Shown: positions 52,425-61,484, numbered from the stretch's first letter. The stretch: 64,000 nt of DNA from Pseudonocardia oroxyli (GCF_900102195.1 NZ_FNBE01000021.1:1-64000), one strand, 5' to 3'. Numbers and translations: made by a program. The notes: generated from the letters alone by a model not told the origin.

Positions 52425-53702
52425 CTATCCGAGCACCCGCTCGCGATGCGGGTTGCGGAACAGACCGCCCGGATCGAGGCGCTGCCGCAGCGCCCTGAAC
52501 TCGTCGAGACACGGGTGCACGGTGCGCAGGTCGGTGGCCGTGCGGGTGTGCACCTTGCCCCAGTGCGGCCGCCCGTCGAGCCCGGTCATCACCTGTTCGA
52601 CGGCCGCGAAGTAGGCCTCGTACGGCCGCCCCGCGTGCACGTGGACGGCCAGGTAGGCGGACTCCCGCCCGTACGCCATCGACAGCGGCACGTCGTCCGC
52701 GGCGGTGAGCCGGACCTCGACCGGCACCGTGACGGCCCGCGCGTGCCGCTCGGCCGCCGACCGCAGCCCGGCGAACGCCGCGCCCAGTGCGGAGAGCGGC
52801 ACGGCGTACTCCATCTCCACGAACCGCACGCGCCGCGGCGAGCAGAACACGCGGTACGAGCGGTCGGTGTACTCCCCCGCAGGCATCAGCCGCGACGAGA
52901 CCCGGTTCAGCCGGGGCACGAGCGCGGGCACGCGATCACCGAGCGCGCACACGAGCGCGAACCCGCCGTTCCCCAGCACCTCGTCCCGCATTAAGGATCC
53001 ATAACGCCGTTTTCGCGCCCCGATATCGACATTGTGGCTCCATGATGCGGTGCGGGTGTGGGACTTCAGGACCGCGTGCTCGGTGTGCGGGAACCAGTAG
53101 AACTCGGCGTGGTCCGCGTCGAGCGCCGCCAGCTCCAGGGCCTGCTCCAGCGGGACGAGCCGCTCCCGGGCGCGCAGCGCGAAGGCGGGGACGGTCTCCA
53201 GGGTCACGCTCGTCACGACCCCCAGCGCGCCCAGCCCGATCCGGCCGAGCCGCAGCAGGTCCCCGTCCGCCCGCACCACGGAGCCGTCGGCCAGGACGAT
53301 CTCGAACCCGCGGACCTGCGCGGCGATCCCCCGGTACCCGGCCCCGGTGCCGTGGGTGCCGGTGGCGAGCGCGCCGGAGATCGTCTGGGCGTCGATGTCA
53401 CCGAGGTTGGGCAGGGCGCGGCCGTGCTCCCAGAGCAGGTCGTTCAGCGTGCGCAGGGTCATGCCCGCGGGCACGTGCGCCACGTCGCCCTCGACGACGA
53501 TCCCGGGACCCGACGGCGGCCGCACGGCCACGCCGTCCGGCACGCCGATCCCGCTGAACGAGTGCCCGGAGCCGAGCGCGCTCACCCGGTGCCCCTCGTC
53601 GGCGGCCCGGACCACGGCGGCCGCGACCTCCGCGGCGGACCGGGCGAGCACCGTGCGCACCGGGGTGGTGCGCTGGTTGCCCGCCCAGTTGGACCAGCTC
53701 AC
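52425..53702 (-). CDS. FAD-linked oxidase, aldonolactone-oxidase type
   Basis: 425 residues from GTG 53702 (GTGA overlap with the prfC stop). N-terminal PCMH FAD-binding domain: RSAAEVAAAVVRAADEGHRVSALGSGHSFSG (the site of covalent FAD in relatives), ALPNLGDIDAQTISGALATGTHGTGA. The C-terminal ALO domain carries EFYWFPHTEHAVLK, AYLAVHVHAGRPYEAYF and HWGKVHTR. It resembles D-arabinono-1,4-lactone or L-gulonolactone oxidases and alditol oxidases of actinobacteria. Coupling to release factor 3 is probably positional. Confidence 0.86.
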   Translation of the reverse strand: MSWSNWAGNQRTTPVRTVLARSAAEVAAAVVRAADEGHRVSALGSGHSFSGIGVPDGVAVRPPSGPGIVVEGDVAHVPAGMTLRTLNDLLWEHGRALPNLGDIDAQTISGALATGTHGTGAGYRGIAAQVRGFEIVLADGSVVRADGDLLRLGRIGLGALGVVTSVTLETVPAFALRARERLVPLEQALELAALDADHAEFYWFPHTEHAVLKSHTRTASWSHNVDIGARKRRYGSLMRDEVLGNGGFALVCALGDRVPALVPRLNRVSSRLMPAGEYTDRSYRVFCSPRRVRFVEMEYAVPLSALGAAFAGLRSAAERHARAVTVPVEVRLTAADDVPLSMAYGRESAYLAVHVHAGRPYEAYFAAVEQVMTGLDGRPHWGKVHTRTATDLRTVHPCLDEFRALRQRLDPGGLFRNPHRERVLG

Positions 53703-55306
53703 TGCACCGTGCCCGCCAGCAGCGGCTCGAAGGGCACGTCCGGGAACTTGCGGATCACCACGTCCATCCGCCACTTGTTGCTGAACACCGCCAGCTTCAG
53801 ACCGTCGCTGCGGGTCAACACCTCGCACTCGGACTGGCTCGACAGCGCGGCCTCGCCTGCCTCGTTCGTCACCCGGGCGATCTGGTAGGGCAGGCCCTCC
53901 AGGCGGATCGGCGCGTTGAACTCCGACTCCATCCGGGCCGCCACGACGTCGAACTGCAGGGGGCCGACGGCGGCCAGCACCGGAGCCTGGTCCCCCCGAC
54001 GGTCCGAGCGCAGCACCTGGATGACGCCCTCGCCGTCGAGCTGCTCGATGCCGCGCCGGAACTGCTTGGTCTTGCCCGCATCGGCGCAGCGCGCGACGGA
54101 GAAGTGCTCCGGGGCGAAGCTGGGGATCGCCGGGTACTCCACCGGCCGCGCGGCGTAGAGGGTGTCCCCCGGCCGCAGCGCGTTGGCGTTCACCAGGCCC
54201 ACGATGTCGCCGGGGAAGGCCTCCTCGACGGTGGTGCGCTGGTTGCCGAAGACCGACTGCGCGTACTTGGTGGCGAACGGCTTGCCGGTGGCGGCGTGGG
54301 TGAGCACCATGCCGCGCTCGAAGCGCCCGGAGTTGATGCGCAGGAAGGCCATCCGGTCGCGGTGCGCCTTGTCCATGCCCGCCTGCACCTTGAAGATCAG
54401 GCCGGACAGCGGGGCGTCGAGCTCGCGGGGGCGGCCCTCCGCGTCCTCCCGCTCGCCGGGCGGCGGGGCGAGCGCGACCAGCGCGTCCAGCAGCCGGGCG
54501 ACGCCGATGTTGGACAGCGCGGCCCCGAACAGCACCGGGGTGGCGCTGCCCGCGAGGAAGTCCTTCTCGTCGAAGGTCGCGCCGATCTCCTCGAGCAGCG
54601 CGATCTCGTCCTGCGCGGTCTGCCAGAACTCCGGCTCGTCCGCGGCGGCGACCTCGGCGGGGACGACCTCGGCCGTGGCCCGGGTGGCACCGCCCGCGGC
54701 CCGGGTGAACTTCGTGTACTCGCCGGTCTCGACCTCGATCAGGCCCTTCAGCGCGCCGGCGATGCCGAGCGGCCAGGTCAGCGGCATCGGACGCAGCCCG
54801 ATGGTCTGCTCCACCTCGTCGAGCAGCTCCAGGGCCTCCCGGCCCGGGCGGTCCCACTTGTTCACGAACGTGATCACGGGGATCTTGCGCGAGCGGCAGA
54901 CGTCGAACAGCTTGAGGGTCTGCGGCTCGAGGCCCTTCGCGGCGTCGAGCAGCATCACGGCGGCGTCCACCGCGGCGAGCACGCGGTAGGTGTCCTCGGA
55001 GAAGTCCCCGTGACCGGGGGTGTCCAGCAGGTTGATCACGGCGCCGCCGTACTCGAACTGCAGCACCGCGGACGACACGGAGATGCCGCGCTGGCGCTCC
55101 ATCTCCATCCAGTCGGACGTGACGCCCTTGCGGCCCGACTTCCCGTGCACCGCACCGGCCGAGTCGATCACCTCGGCGTGCAGCGCGAGCGCCTCGGTGA
55201 GGGTCGACTTGCCCGCGTCGGGATGGGAGATGACGGCGAACGACCGCCTGCGCCCGGCCTCCGCCAGGACCCGTGCCCCATCGGGGTTGCCACCCTGTTC
55301 CACCAC
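53699..55306 (-). CDS. prfC: Peptide chain release factor 3
   Basis: 535 residues from GTG 55306 (GTG 55303 equally possible). G1 FAVISHPDAGKST, switch region VTSDWMEMERQRGISVSSAV, G3 NLLDTPGHGDF, G4 FVNKWDRPG, then domain II (RMAFLRINSGRFERGM) and the RF3 C-terminal domain (GPLQFDVVAARMESEF). The GTPase recycles RF1/RF2 after stop-codon termination. G4 has NKWD rather than NKLD, a tolerated change. Its stop is inside the next start codon. Confidence 0.95.
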   Translation of the reverse strand: MVEQGGNPDGARVLAEAGRRRSFAVISHPDAGKSTLTEALALHAEVIDSAGAVHGKSGRKGVTSDWMEMERQRGISVSSAVLQFEYGGAVINLLDTPGHGDFSEDTYRVLAAVDAAVMLLDAAKGLEPQTLKLFDVCRSRKIPVITFVNKWDRPGREALELLDEVEQTIGLRPMPLTWPLGIAGALKGLIEVETGEYTKFTRAAGGATRATAEVVPAEVAAADEPEFWQTAQDEIALLEEIGATFDEKDFLAGSATPVLFGAALSNIGVARLLDALVALAPPPGEREDAEGRPRELDAPLSGLIFKVQAGMDKAHRDRMAFLRINSGRFERGMVLTHAATGKPFATKYAQSVFGNQRTTVEEAFPGDIVGLVNANALRPGDTLYAARPVEYPAIPSFAPEHFSVARCADAGKTKQFRRGIEQLDGEGVIQVLRSDRRGDQAPVLAAVGPLQFDVVAARMESEFNAPIRLEGLPYQIARVTNEAGEAALSSQSECEVLTRSDGLKLAVFSNKWRMDVVIRKFPDVPFEPLLAGTVQ

Positions 55307-55951
55307 GGCGTCCAGGGTAACGGGGCCGGGACGACGCCCGGCGGGGGGCGATGCGGGCGCCGTCCCGGTGCGCGCGCCGTCGGAACCCCGCCCCGACGGT
55401 CGACCGGACCGTGCACGGATCCGAACGCTAGGCACGGTTGCCGCACCCCGATCCGGCCGGACGACCGCACTCGGGCCGGGCGGATCCGGGACACACCCGG
55501 GACCAAGGACCCTGGCGCCCGCGACGTGCAGGAAGAGGACCCGTTCGGCCGAACGCGGACGACACCTGCGCGTGCTTATTCTTCACGCCGTCGCCGGACC
55601 GCCGATCGACGGCCCTCCCACGATGTCTGCGACCACCCGAAACCACGAGCCGGACGCGTCCGGGTCCCGCGAGGGGCCGGGCGGTGCCTGGGGAGCGCAC
55701 CGCCCGGTCCCGCCCACGTCGGGCAGGTCCACTCCCGGATGTCGAAGCGAGAGAACAGGAACCGCTCCGCCGACCGCGAGCTGAGCCGTGGACGACGCGC
55801 GCGGTGTCCAGGTCGCCGAGGCGGGCCGGCACCCGGGCGAGCGCGGACCGCCAGCGCCTGGTGGGCACCGCGCCGGACGATCACCAGGCGCCCAGGGCTG
55901 AGCGCGCATCCGACTTCCACACCGCCCGACAGAAATTCTCTCAGTCGAGGC
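55307..55951. other. Intergenic stretch between prfC and hsp20
   Basis: No gene supported in ~650 bp. All long frames overlap each other on both strands with Arg/Pro/Gly-rich, non-conserved products. The right end holds the hsp20 promoter. The left part probably contains the prfC promoter and leader. Confidence 0.5.
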
Positions 55952-55980
55952 TTGCGCAAACCTCCAGTGCGCGCTACAAA
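55952..55980 (+). promoter_or_regulatory. hsp20 promoter
   Basis: TTGCGC (55952-55957), 17 bases, TACAAA (55975-55980): a good sigma-70-like pair, 48 bp before the hsp20 start codon. I saw no clear CIRCE or HAIR repeat; TGCGC...GCGCG around the spacer might be an operator. Confidence 0.5.
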
Positions 55981-56027
55981 TTCTCATGCCCCCTCCGGAA
56001 GGCAGCACCACGGAAGGAGAGATCACG

Positions 56028-56519
56028 ATGCTGCTGAACTACGAGCCGTTCGCCGACGCCGTCCGGCTGTTGGACAAGGTGGCGGGACAGACCGGCATGC
56101 CCACCGGGATGCCGATGGACATCCAGCGCCTCGACGACCACTTCGTCGCGACCTTCGACCTCCCCGGCGTCGACCCGGGCTCCATCGACGTCACCGTCGA
56201 GGGCAACGCGCTGACCGTGCGCGCCGAGCGCAGCACCCCGCACGAGGGCGGGGACTGGCTGACCCGCGAACGACCGCGGGGCTCGTTCAGCAGGCGCCTC
56301 ATGCTGGGGCGCGACCTCGACGGCGACCGACTCACCGCGACCTACCGGGACGGCGTCCTCGCGATCACCATCCCGGTCGCCGCCCGGGCCAAGCCGCGCA
56401 AGATCGAGATCAGCCACGCCGGCGACCGGACCGCCCTGCATCCGGGGCCCGCGGACGCCTCCCCCGACGACTCGAGCGGGCAGCCGGAACGGTCCGGACT
56501 GACCGCGGCCGGCCCCTGA
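56028..56519 (+). CDS. Hsp20 small heat-shock protein
   Basis: 163 residues from ATG 56028, which has GGAAGGAGAG six bases upstream; the ATG at 55986 is poorer. The alpha-crystallin domain (~28-118) contains MDIQRLDDHFVATFDLPGVDPGSIDVTVEGNALTV, RGSFSRRLMLG and the YRDGVLAITIPV motif (A-x-x-x-G-V-L class). The tail is polar and disordered. It is an ATP-independent holdase. A hairpin and then a MerR-type regulator gene follow, as in hsp20-regulator pairs. Confidence 0.93.
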   Translation: MLLNYEPFADAVRLLDKVAGQTGMPTGMPMDIQRLDDHFVATFDLPGVDPGSIDVTVEGNALTVRAERSTPHEGGDWLTRERPRGSFSRRLMLGRDLDGDRLTATYRDGVLAITIPVAARAKPRKIEISHAGDRTALHPGPADASPDDSSGQPERSGLTAAGP

Positions 56520-56565
56520 GCCTTCCGGCGCACCGGCCGACCGGCCGCGACCGGCGCCGGAAGGC
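56520..56565 (+). terminator. Hairpin after hsp20
   Basis: GCCTTCCGGCGC and GCGCCGGAAGGC form a perfect 12-bp stem around a 22-base GC-rich loop, directly after the hsp20 stop. It may attenuate rather than fully stop transcription into the MerR gene. Confidence 0.65.
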
Positions 56566-56602
56566 CGACGACCCCCGGTTTCCACGACCCCGCGGGAGGA
56601 CG

Positions 56603-56638
56603 ATGACGACAGACGATGACCACAGCGGAGACCGATAA
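56603..56638 (+). CDS. Possible 11-residue leader peptide before the MerR gene
   Basis: MTTDDDHSGDR then TAA. It has the best ribosome site in the neighbourhood (GGGAGGACG next to ATG) and ends 3 bp before the TTG start of the MerR gene, which itself lacks a well-placed ribosome site. Translation of the leader could couple to the regulator. Confidence 0.4.
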   Translation: MTTDDDHSGDR

Positions 56639-56641
56639 CCC

Positions 56642-57136
56642 TTGACCGACGACCTCGGCAGGCTGGACGACGAGGACTACCCGGCCGTCTCCATGGGACA
56701 GGCCGCGGAGCTCCTCGACGTCCAGCCTGCCTTCCTGCGCAGCCTCGACACGACCGGGGTCCTGCAGCCCCATCGCACCGGCGGCGGACACCGCCGCTAC
56801 TCCCGACGCCAGCTCCGGGTCGCCGCGCGGCTGCGCAGGCTCCTCGACGCCGGACACACCCTCGTCTCGGCACAGGCGATCATGGATCTCGAACACCGCC
56901 TGGACGACACCGACCAGGCCCGCCGGCGCGCGGACGACGCCCGCGACCACGCCGTCGCCGAGCTGGACACCGCCCGCGCGGACCTCCGCACCCGCACCGA
57001 CGAACTCGCCGCCGCCCGCGCCCGGATCGACGAGCTCGACGACCGCATCCGCGACCTGGGCGAGGCATCCGACGTGGCCCGTGGCGCCGGGCGCGGACCA
57101 GTCGCGACTACTTCTCCAACAAGGCCGAGGCGATAG
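56642..57136 (+). CDS. MerR-family regulator, HspR-like, altered C-terminus
   Basis: 164 residues from TTG 56642. The MerR HTH is clear: YPAVSMGQAAELLDVQPAFLRSLDTTGVLQPHRTGGGHRRYSRRQLRVAARLRRLLDAGHTL. A long charged coiled coil (~85-145) follows. It probably senses stress and controls hsp20. The last ~25 residues (VARGAGRGPVATTSPTRPRR) run into DNA that in another frame encodes a TetR fragment, so the original C-terminus seems to have been replaced by a deletion junction near 57070-57095. Confidence 0.8.
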   Translation: MTDDLGRLDDEDYPAVSMGQAAELLDVQPAFLRSLDTTGVLQPHRTGGGHRRYSRRQLRVAARLRRLLDAGHTLVSAQAIMDLEHRLDDTDQARRRADDARDHAVAELDTARADLRTRTDELAAARARIDELDDRIRDLGEASDVARGAGRGPVATTSPTRPRR

Positions 57137-57575
57137 CCGCCAGGCACCTCGACCGCGCGTTGCAGATCAGCGACGAACTGCGCGTGCGGCCCGCAGGCGA
57201 GTCGCTGTGGGAAGCGATCACCGAGGCGGTCCTGGCCCGGTCCGCACCGGGGCAGGAGGACGAGGGCGATCAACCACCCGGGCGGCGGTGGGCCGACGGT
57301 GTCCGGCTCATGCTCACCGAACCGACTCTGCAGGGCGAGTACCTGAAGGCCACCGTGGCGGCACAGGCCGAACTGGCCGCGGCGATCGCCGAACGCACGG
57401 AACCGATGTCGAGACCGACGTGTACCCGCACCTCGTCGCCGCAGCAGTCGGTGGAGCGATCACCGTCGCCTCCGACCACTGGATCCGCGCGAACCCGCCC
57501 ATCCCGATGGCGACGCTACTGCGTGACGCGTTCGCGCAGCTCGCGGCCGGGCTGCCTGCACCGAGCACACCGTAG
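57091..57575 (+). pseudogene. TetR regulator remnant, 5'-truncated and frameshifted
   Basis: In one frame the DNA reads TSRDYFSNKAEAIAARHLDRAL, the end of a TetR HTH (helix 3 and after), then a ligand-domain part up to AAAIAERTE. About position 57400 the homology jumps frame to GTDVETDVYPHLVAAAVGGAI and runs to LLRDAFAQLAAGLPAPSTP and stop. Restoring one G in the ACGGAACC run would rejoin the two. HTH helices 1-2 are missing because the MerR gene end lies in their place. Not functional as a repressor. Confidence 0.7.
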
Positions 57576-57655
57576 GAATTCCACGAGGTTCGAGCCCCGC
57601 CGCGAGGACGGGATCGACCGGTCATGCCCTTCCCCGGGCACAGGAGGACGTTCGA

Positions 57656-57960
57656 ATGACCACGGATGCCGTTGCCGATGTCGTGATCGCCGGTGCGGGA
57701 CCGAACGGACTCATGGTGGCCTGCGAGTTGAGCCTGGCCGGGGTCCGGCCGATCGTGCTGGACCGCCTGCCGACGATCAGCACCGAGCCGAGAGCGAACG
57801 GGCTGGTCGGCCAGGTGGTGCGGATGCTCGATCGGCGGGGCCTGCACGAGCGTCTCCGCGGCGGTTCGGAGCCGCCGGAGCCGAGCGGCGCCTACGTGTT
57901 CGGCGCGCTCCCCCTCGACCTGAGCCTGCTGGTGGACAACCCGATCCACCATGCCCCGCC
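57656..57960 (+). pseudogene. FAD monooxygenase N-terminal fragment
   Basis: ATG 57656 has AGGAGG eight bases upstream. About 95 residues match the start of PheA/TfdB-type aromatic hydroxylases: VVIAGAGPNGLMVACELSLAGVRPIVLDRL, EPRANGLVGQVVRMLDRRGLHERL. The homology stops near LSLLVDNPIH. The frame then runs on 25 codons into the following TetR remnant. A full enzyme would be ~400-550 residues, so this is the stump of a deleted gene whose promoter side survives. Confidence 0.75.
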
Positions 57961-57984
57961 CGGCGCGAGCGGGGGGCCGCACCG

Positions 57985-58500
57985 ATGTCGCTCTACCGGC
58001 ACGTGCCACACAAGGACGCCCTGGTCGACCTGATGCTCGACGACGCGATCGGGGCACCGCCGGGCCTCGTCGGAACCTCCGTGCCGGACGGGCTCGCCAC
58101 GTGGACCCGGGCCAACCGCGCGGTCTTGCAGGCCCACCCCTGGACGCTCCCGCTGGTCACCGGCCCGCGGCGGATGGGCCCCGCCGAATGCACGTGGGCC
58201 GAGACGGCGTCGGCCCTGATCGTCGGCTCGGGCGCGACCCTGCCCACCGCCCTGCGGATCCTGCACCTCGTGAACGGCTACGTCCGGGGCGCGGCGACCC
58301 CCACGGCCGACCGCGCCCCGGCCGTCGCGGACATCGAGGCCTCCGGACGCGACCTCCCACTGCTCACCCGGGTCCTGAGCAGAGCGCCGTCAGACGACGG
58401 CGAGGACCTCTTCGAGTTCGGCCTCGCCCGCGTGCTCGACGGTGTCACCGCGGCACTGCGGGGCGACCGGGAGGGTGCTGACGAGGTCCGGCCGCGGTAG
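57985..58500 (+). pseudogene. Second TetR regulator remnant, 5'-truncated
   Basis: 171 codons from ATG 57985. It begins MSLYRHVPHKDALVDLMLDDAIG, i.e. inside HTH helix 3 of a TetR_C_1-type (TetR/AcrR class) protein, and continues with a full ligand domain (ATWTRANRAVLQAHPWTLPLVTGPRRMGPAECTW, LRILHLVNGYVRGAA, FEFGLARVLDGVTAAL). The first ~45 residues with DNA-binding helices 1-2 are missing. It could be translated but could not bind DNA normally. Confidence 0.7.
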
Positions 58501-58538
58501 GCCGGAGCGTTGGCGCGCACCGCCCACCGGCGGCACTG

Positions 58539-59729
58539 TCACGGAGTGGTCGTCTCGAACCCCGCTCGTCCCTTCCAGGTCCCCAGCACCGGTTCCACGT
58601 CCGCTCCCAGCACGTCCTCGAGCACCGAGGCGTAGACGTCCCGAAAGTCCACCGTGTACTTGAGGTCGCCGTCGTCGAGGTCCTCGAGCGAGGGCTGTTC
58701 CCCCAGGAACCCCGAGCGCACCCGCTCCCCCAGGACGAACACCGGCGCCGCGGTCCCGTGGTCGGTCCCCTGCCCCGCGTTCGCCCGGACACGCCTCCCG
58801 AACTCCGAGTAGACGACGGTGACCACCCGGCGCGACACCCCCGCGAGCGCGTCGACGAACCCACCCAGGGCCGCGTCGAGCTCGCCGAGCAACCGCTCCT
58901 GCGTGCCGCGCTCGTCGGCATGGGTGTCGAAACCCCCCAGTGACGCCGAGTAGACCCGCGGCGGCGCACCCGCGCGCACCAGCGCGGCGACCGCGCCGAG
59001 CTGAGCGGCGAGGGTGTTCGGCGTCCCCGGGGTCAGCGCCCCGTTCACCGCCTGCGCCACGGTGAACAGCTCCGTCACCGACTCCGCCGCCCGCGCCTGC
59101 AGCGGCGAGTCACCCCCGTCCGCCACACCCAGCCCCCGATAGGCCTCGGCCAGCGACTTCTGCGGCAGGGCGAGCCCCTCCGGGCGGATCGTGGCCCCCG
59201 CGGTCCGCTCCCCGGCCAGGAACGGCGGGAGCGTGGGCTCGAGACTGACCGCCCGCAACGGGTCGGCACCGTGCTCGGTGTGGGCGTGGTCGAGCCACCG
59301 CCCGAGCCACCCGGTCCGCACGGACGTGTCCGGTGACGCCGTCTGCCAGATCGCCATCGACCGGAAGTGCGAGTGGTCCGGCCGCGGGTACCCGACCCCG
59401 CGCACCACCGTCAGCCGCTGCTGCTCCCACAAGCCGTGCAGCCGCCGCAGGCCCGGGTTGAGCCCGAGACCCTCACCGAGGGCCAGGACCTGCTCGGGGG
59501 CGTACGCCAGCTCCGGCCTGCCGTCCTGATACGCCCGGTCCTGCGCCGGGATCAGGGTGTTCAACCCGTCGTTGCCGCCGTAGAGGGTGACCAGCACCAG
59601 CACGGAGTCCCCCGACGGCGGCGCGGACAACAACCGGTCGACACCCACCGCCGTCCCGCCCGCCGCGAGCACCGCCGCCGCGGTCACCCCGCTGAACTGC
59701 AGGAACCGCCTGCGTGTCAGATCCCTCAT
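58539..59729 (-). CDS. DUF1501 Tat-secreted protein
   Basis: 396 residues from ATG 59729 (ATGA overlap). Tat signal TRRRFLQFSG followed by a hydrophobic stretch and the DUF1501 sulfatase-like core: LVTLYGGNDGLNTLIPAQD, GYPRPDHSHFRSMAIWQTAS, GGFDTHADERGTQERLLGELDAALGGF, VYSEFGRRVRANAGQGTDHGTAAPVFVLG. The His/Asp residues may bind metal. Function unknown; always found with DUF1800 as here. Exported folded. Confidence 0.9.
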   Translation of the reverse strand: MRDLTRRRFLQFSGVTAAAVLAAGGTAVGVDRLLSAPPSGDSVLVLVTLYGGNDGLNTLIPAQDRAYQDGRPELAYAPEQVLALGEGLGLNPGLRRLHGLWEQQRLTVVRGVGYPRPDHSHFRSMAIWQTASPDTSVRTGWLGRWLDHAHTEHGADPLRAVSLEPTLPPFLAGERTAGATIRPEGLALPQKSLAEAYRGLGVADGGDSPLQARAAESVTELFTVAQAVNGALTPGTPNTLAAQLGAVAALVRAGAPPRVYSASLGGFDTHADERGTQERLLGELDAALGGFVDALAGVSRRVVTVVYSEFGRRVRANAGQGTDHGTAAPVFVLGERVRSGFLGEQPSLEDLDDGDLKYTVDFRDVYASVLEDVLGADVEPVLGTWKGRAGFETTTP

Positions 59730-61051
59730 CGGCTCACCACATACTCCGGCGACGTCGCCGCCACGGCCAGCAGCGCCCGCGGGTCCGTACGGACGTGGTC
59801 GAGTGCCGCCCTCGTCCGCGGCGACCACGCAGCGACGCCGAGCATCGCGCCCGCCTCCTCGATCGTGCGCGGCGGCTCACCGACGTTCCTCGCCACGACC
59901 TGAGCCAGACTCAACCGCGCCAACGCCGCCCCCGTGGTGAGCCACGCCTGCCCCACCGGCCAACCCCCGACACTGGGCGGCTGGAACGGCACCTGCCCCA
60001 ACCGTCCCAACGCGTCCTGCACCCCGGCCCAGTCCTTGTCCGCCAGCTCGGCCGGGCGCACCCCGACCGCCCGCATCAGCCCCACCGCCCACTCGACCGG
60101 CTGCTTCACCAGCTGCGAGCCGGGATCGGCGAACAACGGCTCGGCGACCACCGCGCCCAGCAGCGCCCGGACGTCCCGTCCGGCCCCGAAGGCCGCCACC
60201 AGCCGCTCCACCACGTCCGGCGGCGGCGGGGTGTCCGAGACGAACCGCGCCCACACCCGCGCCACCACGAACCGCGCGGACTCCGGCCGAGCCACCACCA
60301 TCGCGACCAGCGAGTGCGCGTCCGAAACCGGAGCACCCAGCACCGTCTTCGGGCCGGCGTCGAACCGCTTCGGGTCCACCACCGCGCGCATCCGGTCCCT
60401 GTCCACCGTCCACCCGGTCAGCGCCCGAGCCGCCTCCTTGACGTCCGGCTCGGTGTAGTTGCCCACGCCCAGCACGAACAGCTCCATCAGCTCGCGCCCC
60501 AGGTTCTCGTTCGGCGCGCCCGCACGGTTCTGGTTGCCGTTCAACCACACCACCATCGCCGGATCGACCACCATGGCCTGCGCCAACGGCTCGAAACCAC
60601 CCAGCCCCAGCGCCCGCAACGTCTGGTTCTGGGCCACCATCAGCCCCGCGCTGCGCACCATCCCCGCTCCGGTGGCGAAATGCCCGTGCCAGAACCACGT
60701 CACCTTCTCCACCAACGGAGTGGGGCTCGACACCATCCGATCCACCCACCAGCGCACCGCCAGCGAGTTCTGCGCCGACAACGCCTTCTCCGCCGCGGCC
60801 TTCACCGCCGGGTCCTTCGCATCCACCGCCGGCGGCGCACCCAGATCCGGCGGCTCCACCCCACCGGGCTGCTGGGCCAACAACGCCGCACCCACCGCGT
60901 CAGGGCAGACGGGGGCGCCGGGAGCGTCCGACGCCACCGCACCGAAGGCGAAACGCTCCACCAACCGGCGAACACGCTCAGGCTCCGGAATCCGACTCAC
61001 GAGTCGATGGTCACCCGCGCCGGTGAAATCCGCGTACGTGGGCCGGTCCAT
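59726..61051 (-). CDS. DUF1800 family protein
   Basis: 441 residues. Landmarks: VTWFWHGHFATGAG, VWLNGNQNRAGAPNENLGRELMELFVLGVGNYTEPDVKEAARALTGW, LVKQPVEWAVGLMRAVG, QVPFQPPSVGGWPVGQAWLTTGAALARL. There is no signal peptide of its own. Function unknown; partner of DUF1501, with which it overlaps by 4 bp. It starts 23 bp from the tRNA-Asn 3' end. Confidence 0.9.
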   Translation of the reverse strand: MDRPTYADFTGAGDHRLVSRIPEPERVRRLVERFAFGAVASDAPGAPVCPDAVGAALLAQQPGGVEPPDLGAPPAVDAKDPAVKAAAEKALSAQNSLAVRWWVDRMVSSPTPLVEKVTWFWHGHFATGAGMVRSAGLMVAQNQTLRALGLGGFEPLAQAMVVDPAMVVWLNGNQNRAGAPNENLGRELMELFVLGVGNYTEPDVKEAARALTGWTVDRDRMRAVVDPKRFDAGPKTVLGAPVSDAHSLVAMVVARPESARFVVARVWARFVSDTPPPPDVVERLVAAFGAGRDVRALLGAVVAEPLFADPGSQLVKQPVEWAVGLMRAVGVRPAELADKDWAGVQDALGRLGQVPFQPPSVGGWPVGQAWLTTGAALARLSLAQVVARNVGEPPRTIEEAGAMLGVAAWSPRTRAALDHVRTDPRALLAVAATSPEYVVSR

Positions 61052-61073
61052 GTGCCGCTGACCTGGGAAGAAG

Positions 61074-61146
61074 CTCCTCCGACTGGACTCGAACCAGTAA
61101 CCCTGCGATTAACAGTCGCATGCTCTGCCAATTGAGCTACGGAGGA
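61074..61146 (-). tRNA. tRNA-Asn (GUU)
   Basis: Acceptor UCCUCCG/CGGAGGA, D-arm GCUCAAUUGGCAGAGC, anticodon stem GCGAC/GUUAA-UCGC with anticodon GUU, T-arm ACUGG UUCGAGU CCAGU, discriminator G. CCA not encoded. No integrase beside it. Confidence 0.93.
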
Positions 61147-61298
61147 CCGCTCGGCCGGTGGCGGTGCCCCGCTCAACCGGCGAGAGGAACAGTACAACAC
61201 CGCCGCGGACCCCTTTCGGGGCCCCCTCCCCGCCCGCGCGCGGCGCCGGTGGGGGTGGCTGCGGCAGGATGGGTGAGACGTCGAACCGGAGGGCCGCC

Positions 61299-61484
61299 AT
61301 GCTCAAGTTCCTGCTGGGTGCCGCGATCGGCTACGTGCTGGGCACGAAGGCCGGCCACGAGCGTTACGAGCAGTTGCACCGCACCTATCAGCGGGTGGCC
61401 GACCACCCCGCGGTGCAGGGCGCGGCCGGCGTGGTGCGGGCGCGCGTGGAGGAGGTCCTCAGCGGCCCGCGCCAGGAGCGCTGA
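61299..61484 (+). CDS. Small YtxH-like membrane-associated protein
   Basis: 61 residues from ATG 61299, with GGAGG six bases upstream. It begins LKFLLGAAIGYVLGTKAGHERYEQL, the glycine-rich anchor and TKAGxERYE signature of short YtxH-type proteins, then a helical tail. Function unknown, probably envelope-associated. Its stop TGA overlaps the putative CTG start of the next gene. Confidence 0.8.
   Translation: MLKFLLGAAIGYVLGTKAGHERYEQLHRTYQRVADHPAVQGAAGVVRARVEEVLSGPRQER

Noticed and set aside
53058-53888. Plus-strand frame overlapping the aldonolactone-oxidase gene
   Set aside because: Antisense to two well-supported genes; no recognisable domain.
55583-56026. Minus-strand frames between prfC and hsp20
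   Set aside because: They overlap the hsp20 promoter and start and differ in every frame; no start site or family support.
55931-56027. CIRCE or HAIR heat-shock operator before hsp20
   Set aside because: I looked for TTAGCACTC-N9-GAGTGCTAA and CTTGAGT-N7-ACTCAAG and found only short GCGC repeats.
61074-61146. tRNA-Asn as a second island attachment site
   Set aside because: No integrase nearby and its 3' sequence differs from that of the CAU tRNA.
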